Shown piece after piece: positions 15,001 to 27,322 of a stretch of DNA of 64,000 bases. Origin of the DNA: Trichostrongylus colubriformis (lineage: Eukaryota; Nematoda; Chromadorea; Rhabditida; Trichostrongylidae). Numbering within the stretch: position 1 is the stretch's first letter; each line of letters opens with the position of its first letter. The translations under genes and the position numbers were made by a program. Under the pieces are notes generated by a model. It made no database searches. It was not told the DNA's origin and saw only the letters and a list, made by a program, of their open reading frames with translations. Location: contig OZ022258.1 in the NCBI GenBank assembly GCA_963978905.1, positions 55,102,591 through 55,166,590 on the forward strand, written 5' to 3'.

Positions 15001-15293
15001 ATTAGTCTGAGGAGAAAAAAGTTATTCGACTTTGAGCATGACCATCAAAACTCTTGAGTTGACTCCAAGCAAATTTTTGCGTTAAAAAATTCCGAATTCA
15101 CAGTAAACTTGAAAAACCATAGTTCTGCTAGGAAGAGCACAAAATGCTTTTTCTTAAACGTTAAGCAGCTCAGTTATTAGTCTGAGGAAAAAAAACTTAT
15201 TCGACTTTGAGCATGACCATCAAAACTCTTGAGTTGACCCACGGTTGACCCCAAGCCAATTTTTGCGTTAAAAAATTCCGAATTCACAGTAAA
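12054..15293. repeat. Long higher-order repeat, copy B (3240 bp)
   Basis: This is the partner of the block at 8113-11352, in the same orientation with a period of 3941 bp. No difference was noticed in the stretches compared by eye. The 701 bp between the copies (11353-12053) are ordinary monomers of other subtypes, four of which recur near 15466-15800. This suggests repeated unequal exchange or segmental amplification. Confidence 0.9.
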
Positions 15294-18200
15294 CTAGAAA
15301 CACTATAGTACTTCTAGAAAGAGCACAAAATGCTTTTTCATAAACGTTAAGCAGTTCAGTTATTAGTCTGAGGAGAAAAAAGTTATTCGACTTTGAGCAT
15401 GACCATCAAAACTCTTGAGTTGACTCCAAGCAAATTTTTGCGTTAAAAAATTCCGAATTCACAGTAAACTTGAAAAACCATAGTTCTGCTAGGAAGAGCA
15501 CAAATTGCTTTTTCTTAAACGTTAAGCAGCTCAGTTATTAGTCTGAGGAGAAAAAAGTTATTCGACTTTGAGCATGACCATCAAAACTCTTGAGTTGACT
15601 CCAAGCAAATTTTTGCGTTAAAAAATTCCGAAATCACAGTAAACTTGAAAAACCATAGTTCTGCTAGGAAGAGCACAAAATGCTTTTTCTTAAACGTTAA
15701 GCAGCTCAGTTATTAGTCTGAGGAGAAAAAAGTTATTCGACTTTGAGCATGACCATCAAAACGCTTGAGTTGACTCCAAGCAAATTTTTGCGTTAAAAAA
15801 TTCCGATTTCACAGTAAACTTGAAAAACTATAGTACAGCTAGGAAGTGCACAAAATGCTCTTTCATAAACGTTAAGCAGATCAGTTATTAGTCTGAGGAG
15901 AAAAAAGTTATTCGACTTTGAGCATGACCATCAAAACTCTTGAGTTGACTCCAAGCAAATTTTTGCGTTAAAAAATTCCGAATTCACAGTAAACTTGAAA
16001 AACCATAGTTCTGCTAGGAAGAGCACAAAATGCTTTTTCTTAAACGTTAAGCAGCTCAGTTATTAGTCTGAGGAAAAAAAACTTATTCGACTTTGAGCAT
16101 GACCATCAAAACTCTTGAGTTGACTCCAAGCAAATTTTTGCGTTAAAAAATTCCGAATTCACAGTAAACTAGAAACACTATAGTACTGCTAGGGAGAGCA
16201 CAAAATGCTCTTTCATAAACGTTAAGCTGCTCAGTTATTAGTCTGAGGAAAAAAAATTTATTCGACTTTGAGCATGACCATCAAAACTCGAGTTGACCCA
16301 CGGTTGACCCCAAGCCAATTTTTGCGTTAAAAAATTCCGAATTCACAGTAAACTAGAAACACTATAGCACCGCTAGAAAGAGCAGAAAATGCTCTTTCAT
16401 AAACGTTAAGCAGAACAGTTATTAGTCTGAGCAGAAAAAAACTTATTCGACTTTGAGCATGACCATCAAAACTCTTGAGTTGACCCACGGTTGACCCCAA
16501 GCCAATTTTTGCGTTAAAAAATTCCGAATTCACAGTAAACTTGAAAAACTATAGTACAGCTAGGAAGAGCACAAAATGCTCTTTCATAAACGTTAAGCAG
16601 ATCAGTTATTAGTCTGAGGAGAAAAAAGTTATTCGACTTTGAGCATGACCATCAAAACTCTTGAGTTGACTCCAAGCAAATTTTTGCGTTAAAAATTCCG
16701 AATTCACAGTAAACTTGAAAAACCATAGTTCTGCTAGGAAGAGCACAAAATGCTTTTTCTTAAACGTTAAGCAGCTCAGTTATTAGTCTGAGGAAAAAAA
16801 ACTTATTCGACTTTGAGCATGACCATCAAAACTCTTGAGTTGACTCCAAGCAAATTTTTGCGTTAAAAAATTCCGAATTCACAGTAAATTAGAAACACTA
16901 TAGTACTGCTAGGGAGAGCACAAAATGCTCTTTCATAAACGTTAAGCTGCTCAGTTATTAGTCTGAGGAGAAAAAAGTTATTCGACTTTGAGCATGACCA
17001 TCAAAACTCTTGAGTTGACCCACGGTTGACCCCAAGCCAATTTTTGCGTTAAAAAATTCCGAATTCACAGTAAACTAGAAACACTATAGCACCGCTAGAA
17101 AGAGCAGAAAATGCTCTTTCATAAACGTTAAGCAGATCAGTTATTAGTCTGAGGAGAAAAAAGTTATTCGACTTTGAGCATGACCATCAAAACTCTTGAG
17201 TTGACTCCAAGCAAATTTTTGCGTTAAAAAATTCCGAATTCACAGTAAACTTGAAAAACCATAGTTCTGCTAGGAAGAGCACAAAATGCTTTTTCTTAAA
17301 CGTTAAGCAGCTCAGTTATTAGTCTGAGGAAAAAAAACTTATTCGACTTTGAGCATGACCATCAAAACTCTTGAGTTGACTCCAAGCAAATTTTTGCGTT
17401 AAAAAATTCCGAATTCACAGTAAATTAGAAACACTATAGTACTGCTAGGGAGAGCACAAAATGCTCTTTCATAAACGTTAAGCTGCTCAGTTATTAGTCT
17501 GAGGAGAAAAAAGTTATTCGACTTTGAGCATGACCATCAAAACTCTTGAGTTGACCCACGGTTGACCCCAAGCCAATTTTTGCGTTAAAAAATTCCGAAT
17601 TCACAGTAAACTAGAAACACTATAGCACCGCTAGAAAGAGCAGAAAATGCTCTTTCATAAACGTTAAGCAGAACAGTTATTAGTCTGAGCAGAAAAAAAC
17701 TTATTCGACTTTGAGCATGACCATCAAAACTCTTGAGTTGACCCACGGTTGACCCCAAGCCAATTTTTGCGTTAAAAAATTCCGAATTCACAGTAAACTT
17801 GAAAAACTATAGTACCGCTAGGAAGAGCACAAAATGCTCTTTCATAAACGTTAAGCAGCTCAGTTATTAGTCTGAGGAGAAAAAAGTTATTCGACTTTGA
17901 GCATGACCATCAAAACTCTTGAGTTGACTCCAAGCCAATTTTTGCGTTAAAAAATTCCGAATTAACAGTAAACTTGAAAAACTATAGTACTTCTAGAAAG
18001 AGCACAAAATGCTCTTTCATAAATGTTAAGCATATCAGTTATTAGTCTGAGGAAAAAAAACTTATTCGACTTTGAGCATGACCATCAAAACTCTTGAGTT
18101 GACTCCAAGCAAATTTTTGCGTTAAAAAATTCCGAATTCACAGTAAACTAGAAACACTATAGTACTGCTAGGGAGAGCACAAAATGCTCTTTCATATACG

Positions 18201-18824
18201 TTAAGCTGCTCAGTTATTAGTCTGAGGAAAAAAAACTTATTCGACTTTGAGCATGACCATCAAAACTCGAGTTGACCCACGGTTGACCCCAAGCCAATTT
18301 TTGCGTTAAAAAATTCCGAATCAACAGTAAACTTGAAAAACTATAGTACTTCTAGAAAGAGCACAAAATGCTCTTTCATATACGTTAAGCTGCTCAGTTA
18401 TTAGTCTGAGCAGAAAAAAGTTGTTCGACTTTGAGCATGACCATCAAAACTCTTGAGTTGACCCACGGTTGACCCCAAGCCAATTTTTGCGTTAAAAAAT
18501 TCCGAATTCACAGTAAACTAGAAACACTATAGCACCGCTAGAAAGAGCACAAAATGCTCTTTCACAAACTTTAAGCAGATCAGTTATTAGTCTGAGGAAA
18601 AAAAACTTATTCGACTTTGAGCATGACCATCAAAACTCTTGAGTTGACTCCAAGCAAATTTTTGCGTTAAAAAATTCCGAATTCACAGTAAACTAGAAAC
18701 ACTATAGTACTTCTAGAAAGAGCACAAAATGCTCTTTCATACACGTTAAGCTGCTCAGTTATTAGTCTGAGGAAAAAAAAGTTATTCGACTTTGAGCATG
18801 ACCATCAAAACTCTTGAATTGACC

Positions 18825-19149
18825 CATTAGTCAAGGCAACCCAGGAAGAGGAAGTAAAGCACGACTGGGGCTAGAGACAGCAGCAATGATTCATTAGAGG
18901 ATCAAAACCTCAAGTTCGTGTAAAAGTCGCTTGTGTAATCCATAGAAATTCGTGATCAAACACAAAGAAATACTCACGATGTTCTTCGATACGACAGTTG
19001 ATGGTGCCAGATCTTCATTGGAGTTAGTAGCGTTCATCGTGACACTGCCGACTGTGGGAGGGAATCACTGAAACAGGTATAAAGTCAACGACACATTCAT
19101 GCCTCATAGTTTAGTGAGTTCGTGATTAAATGACCTTTGCACATCCATG
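18825..19149. other. Flank between satellite and palindromic element
   Basis: Single-copy-looking sequence. No ORF, RNA gene or repeat could be supported here. Confidence 0.6.
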
Positions 19150-19151
19150 TA

Positions 19152-20530
19152 TTGGGTTGAGGAATAAGTCCCCGCGGTTTTTTCTAACCCCGTTTTTCAT
19201 AAAGTTTCCTTCACCTTTTGACAAAGTTTATATATGTTTTCGATAGAGCTTTTTTTGCTCTACAAAAATATACTAACTGTTTTTTGGTTGCTTCGACTTC
19301 CTAATATTTATGAGGTTTGGAAATGAAGTGAACTGAAGGCAAAAAATTGGCACTTGCGCACCTCATTTTTCTCACCTACCATCGAGATCAAAAAATGTCT
19401 ATGTATATGTTTTGATAGAGCTTTTCCAGCTCTACAAAATGATACTACTTTTTATTCAGATCGCTCAACTTTTTGCAGTTTTTAAGACTCACAAATGCAG
19501 TACTCGCAAAAGTGTGCACTTTGGTTATCATCTCTTCCTCGCCTACCATCGAGATTGGAGAAGGTATGCATATATGCATTCGATAGAGCTTCTTCTACTC
19601 TACAAGATGATATGACTTTTCTTCTGTATCCTCTCATATTTTAGCATGTAGCAATAAGTTTTTACCTGTTTTTCAATCCAATATTGCATAATGAAAATAA
19701 GTTTTTTTGGCAGAGCGTTTTGCACCATTCGATAGAGCTCTTTTTGATCTATAAGACAGTTTTTATGGTTTTTTGTTTGAATCAATTTTTCCATTTTCTA
19801 GACCATTTAAAAGTCGACGAAATCGAGCATTTTCGGCACCTTGTGATGAAAATGCTCGATTTCGTCGACTTTTAAATGGTCTAAAAAATGGAAAAATTGA
19901 TTCAAACAAAAAACCATAAAAACTGTCTTATAGATCAAAAAGAGCTCTATCGAATGGTGCAAAACGCTCTGCCAAAAAAACTTATTTTCATTATGCAATA
20001 TTGGATTGAAAAACAGGTAAAAACTTATTGCTACATGCTAAAATATGAGAGGATACAGAAGAAAAGTCATATCATCTTGTAGAGTAGAAGAAGCTCTATC
20101 GAATGCATATATGCACACCTTCTCCAATCTCGACGGTAGGCGAGGAAGAGATGATAACCAAAGTGCACACTTTTGCGAGTACTGCATTTGTGAGTCTTAA
20201 AAACTGCAAAAAGTTGAGCGATCTGAATAAATAGTAGTATCATTTTGTAGAGCTGGAAAAGCTCTATCAAAACATATACATAGACATTTTTTGATCTCGA
20301 TGGTAGGCGAGAAAAATGAGGTGCGCAAGTGCCAATTTTTTGCCTTCAGTTCACTTCATTTCCAAACCTCATAAATATTAGGTAGTCGAAGGAACCAAAA
20401 AACAGTTAGTATATTTTTGTAGAGCAAGAAAAGCTCTATCGAAAACATATATAAACTTTGTCAAAAGATGAAGGAAACATTATGAAAAACGGGGTTAGAA
20501 AAAACCGCGGGGACTTATTCCTCAACCCAA
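19152..20530. mobile_element. Palindromic TA-flanked element, 1.38 kb
   Basis: The left arm begins TTGGGTTGAGGAATAAGTCC and the right arm ends with its reverse complement. Both are bordered by TA (19150-19151 and 20531-20532), the target duplication typical of Tc1/mariner elements. The arms are about 683 bp each, differ by about 1% by eye, and meet around a loop of about 14 bases centred at 19841. Each arm contains four spaced copies of a GATAGAGC..GCTCTAC mini-hairpin (left arm at 19244, 19416, 19584 and 19733). This indicates that the arm is built of diverged sub-repeats of about 150-170 bp. The open frames of 61-67 codons mirror each other on both strands and resemble no transposase. It is best read as a non-autonomous fold-back element; its family is not recognised. 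Confidence 0.85.
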
Positions 20531-20532
20531 TA

Positions 20533-22641
20533 TTTGTTCCTCTTCTACCGCGATTAGGTGATTTGCAGAAATTTTATGTTGTATTGATGAGGATGTTATA
20601 GAAATCAAAATTTTGTGCACCTGCAACTGTTGGAACTGAGAAGTAGAGCAATACCACATGCATGATTATAGTGCGCACTATTAGAAAATTCTGCCTCAGC
20701 GTCTCATGTCTCAGAGAGGAATCTGGAAACGAGAAGTGTGAGCAAGGCTAGAGATCGAACGCAGAAAACGAGAAAAAAAACTACAACAGAAACAGGGAAA
20801 ATCAGAAACCGGAGGTCTTTTAATAAATAGGCGTTCCAATAGGACTTTTTGGCTCATAACCCTTTTCCTGTATTGCACATTCTCCCCCACCTTCAAAGGT
20901 GTGTGGCGTTATGTCTAATTCTCGCTTAACGGCTTCCACTCGCGGCGCCATCAAGCGAATTGTCGCAACCGGTTGCAAAGGACTACCACTGTACCAACCC
21001 ATTGTGCTCGAGACGCAGTGGGCTGACACTGTTGGAGTCCTTTTGAAAGATCATACTCAAATATTGTATACAGTGTAGAATATGGTACCACCTATTCCGC
21101 GAGGAAGTGGGACCTTCAAAAAGATGCTCACCTAAGTATTTCTGAGGTTCAGTGCGCATATTCAAGCGTATGTTTTTGCCTAGGTCTTAAGTGGAGGGAG
21201 AATAGGCTCCTTCCCCATGTAGGCTTAGGTGAAACTAGTGCTCATAGTGGGACACCCCTACACTGCGATGGCACCTAATATATACAGGAATATTTTGAAC
21301 ACATAACGCTCAAAGGATTCAAACGATAAGAAATAGTAGGACTTTTTAAACAACGTGGAAACAGACACTTTTACATAAAAAGACAACAGTAACAAGCAAA
21401 TTAAAGAAACAGTAACAATAGCATGATAACGATTCTAATCATTAAATAATCAATCAAGACGTAAAACTCCAAGAGGGATTGTTCGCAATGCACGCGAAGG
21501 AAACAACTCGCACTCGTTGCGCCGCTCCTCGCTGGCGACAGCGCAAACCTTCGACATAACGCTACACACCACCCATCATCCTACCAGGACAAGCCCAAAA
21601 TCTTACAGGTACCCGCATATATTCCCAATCTGTGGCTCGGAATCATTTCTTCTTAAACGTACCCCTACTTTACTGGCCTACTGACTGTGATAGAATGTGA
21701 ATTCAGACGTATTGGCCAAAAATGTCCCCTCCCGTTTCCATACAACACCGCTAAACCATTCATTACGCAATTTATAAGTGAAACTACTTATGGAAGATTT
21801 GAACGGTGCATTTGAATCGATGAGGTGAACATGTTTCATGCTTTCCGAAAGTCACGTTCATGGGTGCCCCGTCTTGTGATCTCCGATACTGAACATCGAG
21901 ATAGGTAGAAACGTGCTCCCTCAATCGTTGTTGGGAATCTGGCGCTCCCCGTCCTTCTTGTAACAATGCACAGGTTTATATGTGAAAGTGACAAAATTGA
22001 ACTGCTCGCTTTCGTAAGGTGGAAGATTCGAAACCGAAGTTTGCCTGAATGATGGTGTTCGCCAATCGGAAAGGTCAAATTGATTATACATACTAAAGCT
22101 GCATAAGACAGCATGCTGCTTACAATCAGCACAATTCGGCTATAATTCCATGCATTAATTAGCGATTAAATCTCTTCTAGAGAAGTGGGGTCATAATGCT
22201 ACCCTTGACCGTATGAATGACCATGTTCTTCGACATTTACTCGCATGATAATAGGAAGCTGTGTTAGTGATTCAACCGATAAAAACTTTTTATTCGATGC
22301 AGTCACAGTAGTGGTGAGATAGCCCGAGTATTTGGTCTATCGTGAGACCATTGCCTGCTCAGTAGTCTAAATGGTCATTGGTGAAACAGGGTACAGGGGG
22401 ACTCGAAGATCCCTCGAAATGAGGGCTGTATATTACAGTACAAAAAAAGGAGGGGGTTGTACCAGGGGAGGTCAGCGATAAGCACTAGAATCTAACTCTG
22501 AATAAGCAGATGATAGCGAACCCGTGTAAGGAGATGCGTAATAATGTTCTCTAGTTCCTCTCTTCTTTGTTTCTTTCCGCTAGGGGAGATGAGGTGCTTG
22601 GTGTTATAGAGTCTCACATGTGAACCTTGCCCCACGTGCAG
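20533..22641. other. Non-coding region, no supported gene
   Basis: AT-rich sequence with short ORFs only. A minus-strand open stretch around 20820-21029 is somewhat GC-richer but has no splice-site context or recognisable domain. No tRNA, strong terminal repeat or tandem array was found. Confidence 0.5.
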
Positions 22642-22677
22642 ACCTCCGAAGACGACGATTCAGTCGAAACGTTAGGT
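22642..22677 (+). ncRNA. Hammerhead-like core upstream of a poly(A) signal
   Basis: The order is ACCT, CCGAAGA, a stem CGAC/GTCG with loop GATTCA, then GAAA, CGTT and AGGT. ACCT and AGGT can pair as helix I. The arrangement resembles the CUGANGA..GAAA core of a hammerhead ribozyme with a very short helix III, and AATAAA follows at 22684. The second core position is C instead of U, which would be expected to impair cleavage. Short-helix-III hammerheads are known from Penelope-like retroelements, so this may be a decayed retroelement end. The assignment is tentative. Confidence 0.25.
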
Positions 22678-22847
22678 CATTTCAATAAATGTTCCACCAA
22701 TCAACCTTGAAAGCGCAAACTAAGCAATGGGAGTGCCCTGTTGAGAAATTCGTGGCACTGGCATTCTGCCCTATTTGCGCGAGAGTCGCTGCACTCTTCT
22801 CATTTCTTTTTTGACCTGGCCACCAATCTGCATTCTTTTCAAAATGA

Positions 22848-23275
22848 TTAAAGGAATCGTCCACGGAAAATGAGTTTTTGTGTTACCCATATATTTATGT
22901 TGTAATTGCCTAATGTTGGTCTCATGCAAAATTTCACGCGAAAAAATATGAATCTGGCTGAGATACAGCACCACAAAGTGCGGTCCCAGTGGGCGGGGCC
23001 TCCGTGTAAAAGCCTCGTCCCGTCTTCCGCCGTCGTTGGGAACGGAGAGTGGGACTGTTTACGTAACCTTCTGTTCCTACAATGCGTCTCCGACCACGGC
23101 GGACGACGGGACGAGGCTTTTACATGGAGGCCCCGCCCATCTGGACCGCACTTTGTGTATCTCAGCCAGATTCACATTTTTTCGCGTGAAATTTTGCATG
23201 AGACCAACATTAGGCAATTACAACATAAATATATGGGTAACACAAAAACTCATTTTCCGTGGACGATTCCTTTAA
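22848..23275. mobile_element. Inverted-repeat MITE, about 0.42 kb
   Basis: The left arm starts TTAAAGGAATCGTCCACGG and the right arm ends with its reverse complement at 23275. The arms of about 187 bp include the GC-rich blocks GGGCGGGGCCTC and CCTCGTCCCGTC and enclose about 50 bp. The target duplication could be TA, TAA or TTAA, because the termini are self-overlapping. A TTAA site would suggest piggyBac-like mobilisation, and TA would suggest Tc1/mariner. The 144-codon plus-strand ORF across it is a by-product of the repeat. Confidence 0.8.
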
Positions 23276-26200
23276 GACAGGCCATAAGAGGTGATCATGG
23301 TAAGGCCATTGAACTGACAGGCCCGAGCCAAGCAAAATAATGAAATGAAAGAAAAATAAAATATACAAACTTTAAATTAGTTTATAGTGGTTGTGATTAT
23401 CAGTGCTTCTGGTTTACGTTCGAGTCCAGGTTTCGTGACGAAGGAGCTACTGAGCGGTATTTCAAGAAAGCGTCGTTTTTTTCGCAGGCGTGAAGTATGA
23501 AACATTCTGAATGGATTGCTCAGGCAATCTGTTTGGTATCTTCGTGAAACACACCACCAATCAAAGCCTCCACTATCAAATTTGATTATTGTAGTGGATC
23601 AAACACAGAGGTACATATCGTCGTCGCTATCACTGAACTGGCCTCGAATCGGGGTAGAACTGGTAACCAAAATATTTTGCTCCGGCAATGAACGAGCTTT
23701 CTGGGTATTTTTTGAATTGGATTATTTGCGATACCTACAGTTCCCTGGAGAATTGAGTAATGTGGGGTGTCCTTTCGGCTTTCAAGTAATTGCTCCCATA
23801 ATAAATGAAATGCGTCCGACGGAATAATCTAGTAGCTTCGAAAAGGTTATTCTCATTGGTATGGAAAGGTTCCTGGTCCCTCTGTCCACCCCCGACTCAT
23901 TTCTCATTCCATTGATGCTTTGAAACACATCCACATCACTGCATATCCCTGCAACAATTATAAAGCTTGAGGTGAAATCCTTTCGAAGACGCCCATGATT
24001 TTGCCAAAGTCAATTCTTTCAGTTCTGCCTCCAAATTAGTATATTTTCTGTTGGTCTAAAATAACATTTTTCATTTGTTCCGGTGAATAATGTGTGATGT
24101 CACCACATGCATGCGAGAAGGGTGTTTCCATTCCATGAAAAAGTGGCTGCTTGCATTTTAATCTTACATAGTTTATGTTGCTAAAATGTCACTGTCTCTG
24201 TTACCTGCACAGACAGAATCATTTGAGGACTATGCTCGTCTGGAGCCCATTCTCTCCCCCTCCGTGAGTCGTAACTCTAGCAAGTGACCGCACATCAGTA
24301 CATAAGTAGGACGACGTCATTCTTTTCTTAGTGCAGTGATCTATTAGACATGTGGACTTCCAGTGATTAAAAAACGACAGTACAACGTCCTTTAACGCAT
24401 TTATTTCTTTCTCTTTCTCAGTTCCATTTATTTGATTGGTCCTCTAACCCTAACAAAACATATTACGAAAGTTCTTTTTCAGCTGCACTTTGTTGGGGTA
24501 AGGGCGCCAGTGACTATGAATCGCACATTCTTATGAAGATATCACTAAAAACAGAATCAGATAAGTCCGACAATTTCAGGCATCGACTGTTCAGTCTGTT
24601 CAGTTGAACAATATGAAATCTCTATCAAAATTGCTACCTCGGTACCTCAAACCAAACAAAGATTGTAGTAGAATTTCTAAGCTGTAACTGATAGTTAACT
24701 GTCATCTTAAACATTTACATATGCGTATTTATGAGGGTAAAGTTACAGTTAATAAATCCATTGTTGGGTGCGCCGCACACTTCAGCTACATTCAGAATTG
24801 TGGTGGCAAGTGAAGGCGATCCGGTCTATTCAATGAATTGCAGAAGGCACCTGACCGGTACAAATATGTGTTTTATCCCGCAAGCGATTCTGGAAACGCA
24901 ATTTGCGACTGGCCCGCGAGCCATCGTAACGAGTAAATCGCATTCACCTGCCACTATGACTCTGAATGGAATTTGAATGCGTGGCGCATTCCAAAAAGGG
25001 AATGCTAAATTCCTAACTCTTTTTAATTAGCGTTTTCAGAAATGTGACTAGTATTTCCTGGGAATGAGCAGCAAATAGATTAGTTGGCTGTGTACTAAAA
25101 TTTTTCCGAGAATTCCTTAGTAACTTTAGTAATTAGCTTCATTCAACCAGAGCTATCACCCCTTCGCAAAGTAGGGGCTCAAACTGGAGACGGATATTCG
25201 AACGCAAAGAAGCAGGATATTTCTTCTTTCTAACTTTCTCACAGTCTCCTTCTCCATCTTTCTTTCTTGCAGTCTTCTTCATTCTGATTTTCTTTCCTTC
25301 TTTCTTTTCTTTTTCTTGAATTTTCCCTAATATTATGAAAAAGTGCAATTTTCGCTGTCTTTGTGTTATTTCAGTCTCTGGGAGTTTGCCAGATTGCGTA
25401 GTAAGATTTGGTACACATATGTAATGGATATCTATAAGCACGCTCTTCAGTCTAAAACCCCATCTCACAGGATTCAACTGAGTGCCCACAGCCCCAGAGA
25501 AAATACACAGTTTCATAAAGCTCTTTGTAAAAGGCACTGCCTGTTGAACACTTCAGCATGTATTATAAGTTGTAAGCTAGAGGACATTTTTGACATACTT
25601 CTGGTTTCCTATGGTAACGAATTTCCCCACTATCATGGATGCATGCTGTGGACAGTGCTGAAGAAAAATGAGTGCTACTTCTGGTCCTGTTCGTTAACAG
25701 TGTCCGTAGGTCATATTTTCGTGTTTACCTGTCGTTTTCTCTACTGTTCTTTGTCGCCTTCTCGTAGAATGTTGAAGAATGGTATGTTTCTGGTTGGTTT
25801 CGGAAGTTGAATCTTCAAGTTTGAAGCCTATGAATGCTTCTGCCACCTAAAATGAGAGCAAAGTGTGCGGTGCGTTCTGCTACAGAAGCATAGACCATTC
25901 TGACTTTTTTATTATTTTTTCTGCCATTTCAGCATTTTCACATGTCCAGCACCATTTATAGGAAATTTTTGTTGCAAATTCAGGATATTTCAGCGACGAT
26001 CTCACGGAGCATCCACCCTTACGCAGTATCGTTCACTGTCCAGGGTTGGTAAGGTATCTTGCGAGCAGTGATTGTCCATCATTAACCACTGATAAGGAGC
26101 GGTGTTCCAGCGCTCAAGTAGTGGGAGGAAGAACGGCTACAATAGGGCTTTTGGATATGGATAGCTTCCACAAACAAAGTAACTCAAATGAAGTAGCAGC

Positions 26201-27260
26201 CGAATGTCTCGTGTCAACTTTAACATGACATAGGTTTCGGTCTCGTGTCTCGACAGCGACGCCCACGCCAGGGTGGAGGGTAATCTGTCTGAGTGTTGTT
26301 GCTTGTGTCCACTCAATCTCGTCACCTGGCCACAATCCAATGAGAAAACCCTCAAATCAGCTGTTCCAGTTAAAGTTGCCTTGAATCGGATGAGAGTAAG
26401 AGCAAGACCCCGCCCTCGAAAGATGTCTGGATCTCACTTATCCGATTTCCTTTCCTTTCAAGGCATAATTAAGTCAGCTTAATTCAATTGCATTTTCATA
26501 TCAGAAATAGTGGTGGGAATGGATGAAGACTATGCGCTATGGGTACAACCACAGTGTTCCTTCAACTCAATTTTCATTTGAATCTTCGCGGTCTTTCATT
26601 CTCAACGAAAATTCAATTTGAATCTTGAAATATCCAATCCTGACCACGTTAATATTGAGCCCTCCCACTGTTGAAGATAATGCTCTGATCATCACGATGA
26701 TCTGTGATATACCGAACCCGTCATCTTATCTATGTAGTAATTGTTAGTGCTACATACTGCGTTATGTATTGTGCAAATTTTCTTTAGAGTCGCTCCGAGC
26801 CCTATGCCTGCCGATGCTTTTCTCTTCGATCGAAGTTCAACACTTCGAAATTCTTAGCGCTTGATGGAATGATAGCATTGCAACTATCATTTGCAATCTA
26901 TAAGTTGGATTACGGTCTCGAGAAATATCAGTGGTTGCTATATGCCACAGTTTCCATCGTATTTGTCACTTCGCCCTACTCATGTGTTGAATAATTTGCT
27001 ATTATTTCTAATAGGAGTTTGTGCTCGAGGACAGTTGCACTGTGTCGCAAGCTATTAATTCTATGATATCAAGGGAGACCATTTCGTAAGTGAAGCCACT
27101 TTCTTCAAACGAAATTTTTTCTGATAAATTTACAAGTTTGTACGATATTATATATAGTTTATTCGATATTCGTTCGAGGACGAATTTCTGTGTGGACGAC
27201 AAGGGAACGTCCAATTTTTGGATATGTTAGAATGAGGCCAATATTCATCAGGCTGGCGCA
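23276..27260. other. Non-coding region, no supported gene
   Basis: Scattered ORFs of 60-155 codons, none with a recognisable domain. The 132-codon minus ORF at 25139-25537 is Lys/Glu-rich because it reads a polypyrimidine tract (25220-25320). A short dispersed repeat at 24950-25000 is listed separately. Confidence 0.5.
24950..25000 (+). repeat. Dispersed repeat fragment, copy 1
   Basis: The stretch holding ACTCTGAATGGAA and GCGTGGCGCATTCCAAA recurs, slightly diverged, near 49210-49262 in the same orientation. Only about 50 bp are clearly shared. Confidence 0.5.
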
Positions 27261-27322
27261 AAGGTGGGTCCAGTTGACAAAAATTGACCAAACCGGCAAG
27301 TAACTGGAACGCTATATTCCAG
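27261..27322 (+). repeat. Dispersed repeat fragment (GTCGACAAAAACTGACC family)
   Basis: GTTGACAAAAATTGACCAAA plus flanking GGCTGGCG resembles 29430-29500, which has GTCGACAAAAACTGACCAAA with GGCCGGCG. These look like two diverged copies of one interspersed repeat end. Confidence 0.5.

Larger units (their letters stand above)
1..18824. repeat. Satellite array, about 175-bp monomers
   Basis: This is a head-to-tail tandem array of roughly 105 monomers, all in one orientation. Measured from the conserved ATGCT in each unit, successive spacings near the start are 175, 176, 175, 175, 175, 175 and 187 bp. The 187-bp class carries an extra 12-bp block (CCCACGGTTGAC region). Constant blocks include TTATTCGACTTTGAGCATGA and TTTTTGCGTTAAAAAATTC, and most units hold an EcoRI site (GAATTC). 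Variable positions (CTAGAAACAC versus CTTGAAAAAC, CAGAAAATG versus CACAAAATG, GCTCAG/GTTCAG/GATCAG) define monomer subtypes. The array starts before the window and stops at the ACTCTTGAATTGACCCA of the last unit. Short minus-strand ORFs of 64-82 codons recur only because the repeat recurs, and have no support as genes. Confidence 0.98.

Noticed and set aside
1180..17791. Recurring minus-strand ORF of about 68 codons in the satellite
   Set aside because: It appears in each 187-bp-type monomer context because the DNA repeats. Its open frame is not kept in most monomers and no start or regulatory context is seen.
1..18824. CRISPR-like array
   Set aside because: The whole 175-bp unit repeats without unique spacers, and the window is eukaryotic.
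19412..20270. Mirror-image ORFs of 61-67 codons in the large palindrome
   Set aside because: Both strands give the same peptide because the arms are inverted copies. The peptides have no transposase motif.
20820..21029. Minus-strand open stretch with protein-like composition
   Set aside because: No splice sites, start or domain could be tied to it.
22906..23340. 144-codon plus-strand ORF
   Set aside because: It crosses both arms of an inverted-repeat MITE, and the same peptide segment is read from the opposite strand of the other arm.
25139..25537. 132-codon Lys/Glu-rich minus-strand ORF
   Set aside because: The charged stretch is the translation of a polypyrimidine tract. There is no domain or splice context.
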